Positions 32,346 through 37,267 of a DNA stretch of 37,267 bases are shown in pieces. The notes below the pieces were generated by a model, which was not told where the DNA came from, ran no database searches, and saw only the letters and a program-made list of their open reading frames with translations. The stretch comes from JBFMAI01 sp964462635 (GTDB lineage Bacteria > Planctomycetota > Phycisphaerae > UBA1845 > Fen-1342): positions 1-37,267 of the forward strand of contig CAYWYJ010000026.1 of the NCBI GenBank assembly GCA_964462635.1, in the 5' to 3' direction. A program made the position numbers and the translations under genes. Every line of letters starts with the position of its first letter. The stretch's first letter is position 1.

Positions 32346-32690
32346 ATGAGTTCCGCACCGGAACCCTCCAAGACGCATCGCCTGATCTCGCAGCTTCTGC
32401 TGGAGGATGGCGACCTGCGCGACATCGTGGAAGAATTCGTCGCCGGGCTGTCATCCCGCATCACCGAACTTCTGAAGGCCCACGACCAGCTCGACTGGGA
32501 CCGCCTGACCCTGTTGGCCCACCAGCTCAAGGGGGCTGCCGGCTCCTACGGCTACCCAGAGATAAGCCGGCTTTGCGCGGACCTGGAAGCGCGTTGCCGC
32601 CGCCACGAGGCCGACATCTTCGGGCAGCGAATCGCCGAACTGAAGGCCTTGGCGGACGCCGCCCGCGACGGGCTCAGTTCCCCCGACTGA
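32346..32690 (+). CDS. Hpt phosphotransfer domain protein, stand-alone
   Basis: The 114-residue protein is a single Hpt four-helix bundle. The phosphoacceptor is His59 in LLAHQLKGAAGSYGYPE (57-73 region), which matches the H-x-L-K-G core. Family members pass phosphate between receiver domains in multi-step relays. TTGAGG stands 5 nt before the ATG. No receiver protein is adjacent; the only histidine kinase in the window is 29 kb away and has no receiver. Divergent from glmS. Confidence 0.9.
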   Translation: MSSAPEPSKTHRLISQLLLEDGDLRDIVEEFVAGLSSRITELLKAHDQLDWDRLTLLAHQLKGAAGSYGYPEISRLCADLEARCRRHEADIFGQRIAELKALADAARDGLSSPD

Positions 32691-32731
32691 CCACCTCCGC
32701 GAAGGGACTCAGCCGCACTCCTTCAACCGCG

Positions 32732-32760
32732 TTGCACCCGACTGACAACGCGGCTATACG
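32732..32760 (+). promoter_or_regulatory. Candidate promoter of the decapeptide-repeat protein gene
   Basis: TTGCAC (32732-32737) and TATACG (32755-32760) are separated by exactly 17 nt and end 27 nt before the GTG start at 32788. The -10 matches four of six and the -35 three of six, so it is a moderate match in a good position. Confidence 0.35.
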
Positions 32761-32787
32761 TGGCGACCAGCGATCAGGAGTGCTCGC

Positions 32788-33486
32788 GTGCGTCGCGACC
32801 CCTACTGCGGAAACTGCGGCTACTCGTTCACCGGACTCACGGAATCGAGCAAGTGCCCGGAGTGCGGACGCCCCATCGTGGAGGTCCTCACCCGTGATAC
32901 CGTGCCGCTGCGGGCCGGGCGGCGCTACCGTTCGGCGACGACCATCTTCGGCCGTCCGCTGGTGCATATCGCCATAGGTCCTTATGAAAACGAGTCTTAC
33001 GGCCGGGCCCGCGGCATCGTCGCCATCGGCGATGTCGCCAGCGGGTGGTTGGCGATCGGCGGGGTGGCCTGGGGCCTCATCGCCGTCGGTGGAATGGCCT
33101 TCGGCGTGGTGGGCCTCGGCGGCATGGCGTTCGCGCTGCTGGCGATTGGGGGCGGCGCGGTGGGCGGGGCCGCTGTCGGCGGGGGGGCCGTCGGCGGACT
33201 GGCCTTCGGCGGAGGGACCGTCGGCCTCGTCGCCCAGGGCGGCGGAGCTTACGGCTACTACGCGCGGGGCGATGGGGCCGTCGGGCCGCACCCGGTCCGG
33301 TCGTGGGGGCAGTCCAGCGACGAGGGCGTACGCTTCTTCCGCCAATACGTCTGGTTGTTCGGCAACGGCCGGCTGACGGACCCCACGTTCCCGCTGTGGG
33401 TCGCACTGAGCGCGGCGGCCATCGCCGCCGTCGCGGCTACCATTGTCTGGCTCGCCGTCGTACAGGCCCGTCAGCACGCGGCCTGA
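32788..33486 (+). CDS. Zinc-ribbon membrane protein with nine Gly/Ala decapeptides
   Basis: The start is GTG with AGGAG 7 nt upstream. The 232-residue product opens with a zinc ribbon (Cys7, Cys10, Cys23, Cys26: YCGNCGYSFTGL then CPECG), a head frequent on planctomycete proteins. Residues about 78-167 are nine ten-residue repeats in perfect register, with a Gly at 81, 91, 101 and so on; the consensus is A-[IVLF]-G-G-x-A-[FVW]-G-x-x. Examples are LAIGGVAWGL, IAVGGMAFGV and LAIGGGAVGG. A charged linker leads to a C-terminal membrane segment (about 202-226, LWVALSAAAIAAVAATIVWLAVV). The repeats could form a beta-helix or Gly-zipper assembly; function unknown. Confidence 0.8.
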   Translation: MRRDPYCGNCGYSFTGLTESSKCPECGRPIVEVLTRDTVPLRAGRRYRSATTIFGRPLVHIAIGPYENESYGRARGIVAIGDVASGWLAIGGVAWGLIAVGGMAFGVVGLGGMAFALLAIGGGAVGGAAVGGGAVGGLAFGGGTVGLVAQGGGAYGYYARGDGAVGPHPVRSWGQSSDEGVRFFRQYVWLFGNGRLTDPTFPLWVALSAAAIAAVAATIVWLAVVQARQHAA

Positions 33487-33536
33487 CCGCCCGAGGGTGA
33501 CGGCTGACGGCGGAACCAACTACTGGAGGTGCGGAG

Positions 33537-34496
33537 ATGAATTACCGCCGACTGGGGCGCTGCGGCCTGAAGGTCTCGGAAATCGGGTTGGGTAGTTGGC
33601 TGACCTATGGCGGCGGCGTGGGCGACGAAGCGGCCCACGCCTGCATCCACCGGGCATTCGACCTCGGCGTGACGTTCTTCGACACGGCGGACATCTACGA
33701 GCGTGGCGCCGCGGAAGAATGCCTGGGCCGCGTGCTGCCGAGGTATCGGCGTCGGGACCTGGTCATCGCGACGAAGTGCTTCTTCCCGATGAGCGACAAT
33801 CCGAACGATCGCGGGCTGTCGCGCAAGCACATCTTCGAGAGCCTCCACGACTCGCTGAAGCGGCTGCAGACGGACTACGTGGACCTGTACCAGTGCCACC
33901 GGCCCGACCCGGATGTCGAAATGGAGGAGATCGTCCGCGCGATGGACGACCTCATTCGCCAGGGCAAGGTGCTGTACTGGGGCGTCAGCGAGTGGCCCGC
34001 CGCCGCCCTGCGGAAGGCCCACCAGGTGGCCGCCGCCCTCAATGCCGTCCCGCCCGTCTCCGAGCAACCGGAGTACAGCCTCGCGGCCCGACGGGTGGAA
34101 ACCAACGGCGTGCAGCAGGCGTGCCTCGACCTGGGCATGGGCATGGTCGTCTGGAGCCCGCTGAAGCAAGGGCTGCTGACGGGCAAGTACACCGGGGCGA
34201 AGGTGCCGGCCGGCAGCCGCGCCGCCCACCCGCGAATGAGCATTTTCATGCCGAAGATCCGCCGGCCGCTGACCGACCGCGTGGACCAGTTATCCCCCAT
34301 CGCACAGCGCCACCGGATGACCGTGGCGCAGCTCGCGTTATCGTGGTTGCTGACGAGGTCGGCCGTCGCCAGCGTGATTATCGGAGCTACCACGGTCGCA
34401 CAGATCGAGGAAAACTGCTCCCTGCCCAAGGCCGATCTATCTGCGGAGGATCTCGCGCGGATGGACGCGCTGTTCCCCGCCTCGGAGAACCCCTAG
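33537..34496 (+). CDS. Aldo/keto reductase, AKR6-like (potassium-channel beta subunit family)
   Basis: GGAGGT stands 6 nt before the ATG. The 319-residue TIM-barrel protein has the full catalytic tetrad: Asp49 and Tyr54 in FFDTADIYE, Lys80 in ATKCF, and His121 in YQCHRPD. YRRLGRCGLKVSEIGLGSW is the usual start of the Kv-beta-like/YghZ group, and VIIGATTVAQIEENC binds NADPH at the C-terminal side. It reduces aldehydes or ketones with NADPH in the cytoplasm; substrate unknown. It follows the decapeptide-repeat gene by 50 nt on the same strand. Confidence 0.9.
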   Translation: MNYRRLGRCGLKVSEIGLGSWLTYGGGVGDEAAHACIHRAFDLGVTFFDTADIYERGAAEECLGRVLPRYRRRDLVIATKCFFPMSDNPNDRGLSRKHIFESLHDSLKRLQTDYVDLYQCHRPDPDVEMEEIVRAMDDLIRQGKVLYWGVSEWPAAALRKAHQVAAALNAVPPVSEQPEYSLAARRVETNGVQQACLDLGMGMVVWSPLKQGLLTGKYTGAKVPAGSRAAHPRMSIFMPKIRRPLTDRVDQLSPIAQRHRMTVAQLALSWLLTRSAVASVIIGATTVAQIEENCSLPKADLSAEDLARMDALFPASENP

Positions 34497-34559
34497 CCGG
34501 CCGCGGGGGCCGGGCCGAGGTCGATCGTCACGTGATGCCGCCGCGGCCGGAGGCGTGCC

Positions 34560-34850
34560 ATGGATAGCGCCGGCAAGTCGTTCAAGGTCCGATCCGCCGA
34601 GGACCGTCTGCGCGCCCAGGGACACCTGATCGGCGTCTACTCGCAGAAGGCCGTGGCGTGCGGGTGCGGCACGACGATCTGGCTCACCGAGGGGGGCAAG
34701 GAAGTCGAAGTGACCGCGGTCTACAGCTCCGAAGCCCAGGCCCGGTCGCAGGAGCGGTGGAAGGACGTTGTCGTGGTCGGCAAGGTCGTCCGCTTCCTGC
34801 GCGCCGGCCGCCCGCAACTCGACTCGTACACGCCTGACCCGCCCACCTGA
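34560..34850 (+). CDS. Small unknown protein
   Basis: GGAGG lies 6 nt before the ATG (34549-34553), so this 96-residue frame is likely translated. It has no signal or membrane segment. It contains a CGC pair (ACGCGTTIWL) and a strand-rich middle (KEVEVTAVYSSEAQARSQERWKDVVVVGKVVRF in part), ending in a Pro-rich tail. I recognise no family. It follows the aldo/keto reductase by 63 nt and may share its transcript. Confidence 0.62.
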   Translation: MDSAGKSFKVRSAEDRLRAQGHLIGVYSQKAVACGCGTTIWLTEGGKEVEVTAVYSSEAQARSQERWKDVVVVGKVVRFLRAGRPQLDSYTPDPPT

Positions 34851-34920
34851 CACCCGGCACAAGGCCGCCCGACGACCTGTTTGGGCGCGACGGCGAGAAG
34901 GCTCGGGCCTCCACGGGGGC

Positions 34921-35259
34921 TCAAGCACAGCGCCAACGGGGCAGAATACTCAGCGCTGCGAGCAGTGAAGCCGTGGCCGGCTCCGCGACCGGCGCGATCG
35001 CCAAGTCGCCCAAGAGCCTGTACCCGTCACCGATCGCGCCGATGCAAGAGCCGGCGCCAGTCCCCGGGGCGACGATCCGGAGTTCCGTAGGCGACGTGGC
35101 CATGTTCCCGGCGGCATGATGGAGGGCATCATCGCGACTCCCGTCGATGGTCAGACCATCAAACAAGCCGGCGTCAACACCCTCGGGGCCCAGGGAGAAC
35201 GCCTTCAGGGCATCCCAGCGGTAGATGCCGTCGCGGACCGTGTCATCCATGTACAACAC
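34921..35259 (-). pseudogene. Remnant of a PEP-CTERM-type surface protein
   Basis: The open frame ends in AEPATASLLAALSILPRWRCA, which resembles a PEP-CTERM tail: a PEP-like AEP, a hydrophobic stretch and a basic end. The stretch is short and interrupted by Pro, so the signal looks degenerate. Upstream the same frame continues without a stop past 35450 (for example GTIDVQKPSANLGLGTRSTG), but no ATG or GTG occurs between 35259 and kdsD, and no signal peptide is seen, so the 5' part appears lost. The boundaries of the remnant are uncertain. It is the only exosortase-target-like sequence I see in this window. Confidence 0.45.
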
Positions 35260-35450
35260 CCCGGTGGAGCGGGTGCCGAGCCCCAGGTTGGCCGAGGGCT
35301 TCTGGACGTCGATTGTGCCGACCAGACCGCCGCGGGCATGACCACGTCTTGCGGAGGCGGGCGAGTTGCGAACACGGAATGGGCGGCGGTTTCGGATCGG
35401 GTTGATTCCAAGGAGTTGGGCCCGGGCGCGGAATCGAGCACGCGGCAGTC

Positions 35451-36446
35451 CTAGCCCAACCCCGCCCCCAGCAGGTCCATCAGCCGCAGCACCCCCACCG
35501 GGCGATCGGCGTCATCCGTCACGATCAGGCTGGTGATCTGGCCCGCCCGCATCAGCCGCAAGCAGTCGATCGCCAGGTGCCCGCCACGCACGGCCGAGGT
35601 GGGCACCGGGGGCGCGGCGGCGGACCGCCGACTCCGCTGATAAGCCGTCCGGGCATCCAATCGACGCGGATCATCGACGCGCTCGAATACCCGCCGCAGG
35701 TCGCCGTCGGTGAACGTGCCCAGCAGCCGGCCATCCCCCTCGACGATGAGCGCCAACCCCAGTTGCTTGCGCGTCATCTCCACCACGAGGTGGTTGAACG
35801 TGTCGTCGGCCTTCACGAGCGGCAGGGCCTCGCCGGCGTGCATGAGATCGGACGCCCGCAGCAGCAGGCGGCGGCCCAGCGTGCCCTCCGGATGGTACTG
35901 GGCGAAATCCTCCGCCCGAAACCCGCGTTTGGACAGCAGCGCCATCGCCAGCGCGTCGCCTGCCGCCAGCATCATCACACAGCTTGTCGTCGGGGCCAGG
36001 TTCAGCGGGCCGGCCTCCGGCACGTCGGGCAGATACAGCACGTGCTTCGACAACTCCGCCAAACGCGACCCGCGCCCTTGCGTCACCCCCAGCACCGGCC
36101 CGCCCAGCCGCCGAAAGTGCACCACGAAACGCAGCATCTCCTCCGTGTTCCCGCTGCGCGACAACGCGATCAGGCACTGCCGTTCGGTCACGATCCCCAG
36201 GTCCCCGTGCAACGCCTCCACGGGGTGCATGAACACCGCCGGCGTCCCCGTGCTCGTCAGCGACGCGGCGATCTTCTGCGCCACGTGCCCGCTCTTGCCC
36301 AGGCCGCTGACGATGATGGGCGGGCTGGCGGCGAGGATCGTCTCCAGGACGGCTTCAAACTGACCGTCGAGGTCGCCGGCCAGGCGGCGCAGCGCCTCCG
36401 CCTCTTCCGTCACGACCTGCCGTGCAATCTCCAACGGGCTGTTCAC
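35451..36446 (-). CDS. kdsD: Arabinose-5-phosphate isomerase (KpsF/GutQ family)
   Basis: The start is GTG at 36446 with GAGGAG 5 nt upstream; it overlaps the previous gene's stop (GTGA). The 331-residue product has an SIS domain (VSGLGKSGHVAQKIAASL, HPVEALHGDLG, SRSGNTEEM, YHPEGTLGRRLL) and two CBS domains (about 205-331, from ASDLMHAGEALPLV). KdsD interconverts ribulose 5-phosphate and arabinose 5-phosphate, the first step toward Kdo. The CBS pair may bind nucleotides. No kdsA, kdsB or kdsC is in the window, so the Kdo assignment is by family. The next frame upstream is a TPR gene. Confidence 0.9.
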   Translation of the reverse strand: MNSPLEIARQVVTEEAEALRRLAGDLDGQFEAVLETILAASPPIIVSGLGKSGHVAQKIAASLTSTGTPAVFMHPVEALHGDLGIVTERQCLIALSRSGNTEEMLRFVVHFRRLGGPVLGVTQGRGSRLAELSKHVLYLPDVPEAGPLNLAPTTSCVMMLAAGDALAMALLSKRGFRAEDFAQYHPEGTLGRRLLLRASDLMHAGEALPLVKADDTFNHLVVEMTRKQLGLALIVEGDGRLLGTFTDGDLRRVFERVDDPRRLDARTAYQRSRRSAAAPPVPTSAVRGGHLAIDCLRLMRAGQITSLIVTDDADRPVGVLRLMDLLGAGLG

Positions 36447-37267
36447 CGCGTCTCCTCGCTCGCCGGTCGGGTCGCGGCCTGCTCCGGCCCGGTGGGGGCG
36501 ACGGCGGGCCGTTCGGAACGGTCCAGCGCCGCGAGCTTGGCCCGCAGCGCCGTGATCAGCTCCTCCGACCCCGCCGCGGTCTCGGGGGCTTCCAGGAGCG
36601 TCAGCGCTTTCTGCCACTGCCGACGGGCGGCCGCCAGGTCGCCCCGCCGGTACTCCGCGTCGCCCAAGTGGTCCTGGACCACTGCGTCCTGCCCGCTGCG
36701 CAACTGGGCGGCGCGGGACAAGTGGGTGCGGGCGTCGTCGAACCGGCCCATCTTGTAGTACACCCACCCGAGGCTGTCCAGGTAAGCCCCATTCAAGGGT
36801 TCGGCGGCGACCGCCAGGCGGACCATCTTGAGCGCCCGGTCGAGGTGTTCGCCGCGGTCTGCCCACGTATAGCCCAGGTCGTTGTTGACGCCGGGATCGT
36901 GCGGCTGAAACTCCAGCAGCCGCTCCATCACCTCGACCTGCTCACCGAGCCGGTTTGCCGACCCGAGCACGTGGTGCAACAAGCGCAGCGTGCCGAGTCG
37001 CGCCAAGCGGTCGGACTCCGGCATTTCGCGCAGCCATTGTCGGCACAGGTCGATCGCGCGCTCGGTCTGCCGTGCGTCCGCAAGCAAGCCGATCATCTCC
37101 TGGCGCAGTTGGTCCTGGGCCAACGGGCTTTCCCGCACGAAACGCTCGCCGAGCAGGGCCGTCAGATCGTCCAGCGCCGTGTCGAGGTTCCCCGTCGCGG
37201 CCCGGCAGCGGGCCCGCCACACCAGCGCCGACAGCGTTTCCGCCGCCGATGTGGGCACCAGCTTCTC
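36443..37267 (-). CDS. TPR-repeat protein, C-terminal part, runs off the right edge
   Basis: The frame is open to the window edge; GTG at 37258 is an internal Val, not a start. The 274 residues seen are TPR-like helices, for example NNDLGYTWADRGEHLDRALKMVRLAV and LDSLGWVYYKMGRFDDARTHLSRAAQL, with a Pro/Ala-rich tail. The phrase D-x-L-G-W-V-Y-x-K-x-G recurs in the giant TPR protein's C-terminus (LDTVGWVYFKCGE), so the two may be related. The 4-nt overlap with kdsD (GTGA) points to one operon. Function and N-terminus cannot be seen. Confidence 0.8.
   Translation of the reverse strand, partial: EKLVPTSAAETLSALVWRARCRAATGNLDTALDDLTALLGERFVRESPLAQDQLRQEMIGLLADARQTERAIDLCRQWLREMPESDRLARLGTLRLLHHVLGSANRLGEQVEVMERLLEFQPHDPGVNNDLGYTWADRGEHLDRALKMVRLAVAAEPLNGAYLDSLGWVYYKMGRFDDARTHLSRAAQLRSGQDAVVQDHLGDAEYRRGDLAAARRQWQKALTLLEAPETAAGSEELITALRAKLAALDRSERPAVAPTGPEQAATRPASEETR

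Noticed and set aside
36443..37258. Complete TPR gene beginning at GTG 37258
   Set aside because: The frame stays open to the window edge and no ribosome site precedes this GTG, so it is an internal codon of a longer gene.

Overview
The window is very GC-rich, gene-dense bacterial chromosome with no rRNA or tRNA gene that I can see. It most likely comes from a member of the Planctomycetota, perhaps close to Phycisphaerae. The reasons are a DUF6677-type membrane protein, a CxxC-GY...CPECG zinc-ribbon head on a Gly/Ala-repeat membrane protein, many short lipoproteins without recognisable domains, an exosortase/EpsI locus joined to a giant TPR protein, a degenerate PEP-CTERM-like tail, and short GC-rich palindromes scattered between genes. 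This placement is inference from gene content, not from a marker-gene tree.

Layout. 1-632 (minus) is the N-terminal part of a FlgI-like lipoprotein, divergent from ispD (938-1669) across a run of four hairpins (675-805). A lipoprotein overlaps a PAS histidine kinase (1784-3791). 3963-5459 (minus) is a less GC-rich module: a secreted ten-cysteine protein and a lipoprotein, behind a candidate promoter whose spacer carries 13 A in a row. 5897-6949 (minus) holds an FmdB-type zinc ribbon, a DUF6677-like membrane protein and a tiny two-helix membrane protein. 7086-10620 (plus) encodes two overlapping dynamin-like GTPases, tail to tail with a NeuD-type sugar acyltransferase (10640-11353, minus).

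11813-22849 (plus) is the central operon: an outer-membrane polysaccharide export lipoprotein, an exosortase, an EpsI-type protein, a 1687-residue membrane-anchored TPR protein and a Wzz/BY-kinase fusion. Its architecture is that of an exopolysaccharide export and protein sorting system, but no glycosyltransferase, flippase or polymerase lies in the window. truA and a pteridine-reductase-like SDR follow, then a secreted TPR-like protein.

26603-30117 (plus) is a tight four-gene unit: lipoprotein, glyA, lipoprotein, and a serine racemase-like PLP enzyme. glmS (minus) meets it tail to tail. Then come a lone Hpt phosphotransfer protein, a zinc-ribbon protein with nine Gly/Ala decapeptides, an AKR6-like aldo/keto reductase and a 96-residue unknown. 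The right end (minus) has a PEP-CTERM-like remnant, kdsD, and a TPR gene cut by the window edge.

Themes. Several genes can feed or build a cell-surface polymer: glmS (amino sugar), kdsD (arabinose 5-phosphate for Kdo-like sugars), neuD-like (sugar acylation) and the export/exosortase operon. Signalling parts (orphan histidine kinase, orphan Hpt) are not next to a response regulator. The most novel-looking parts are the poly-A promoter with its Cys-rich gene, the paired dynamin-like GTPases, the decapeptide-repeat protein, and the serine-enzyme operon interleaved with lipoproteins.
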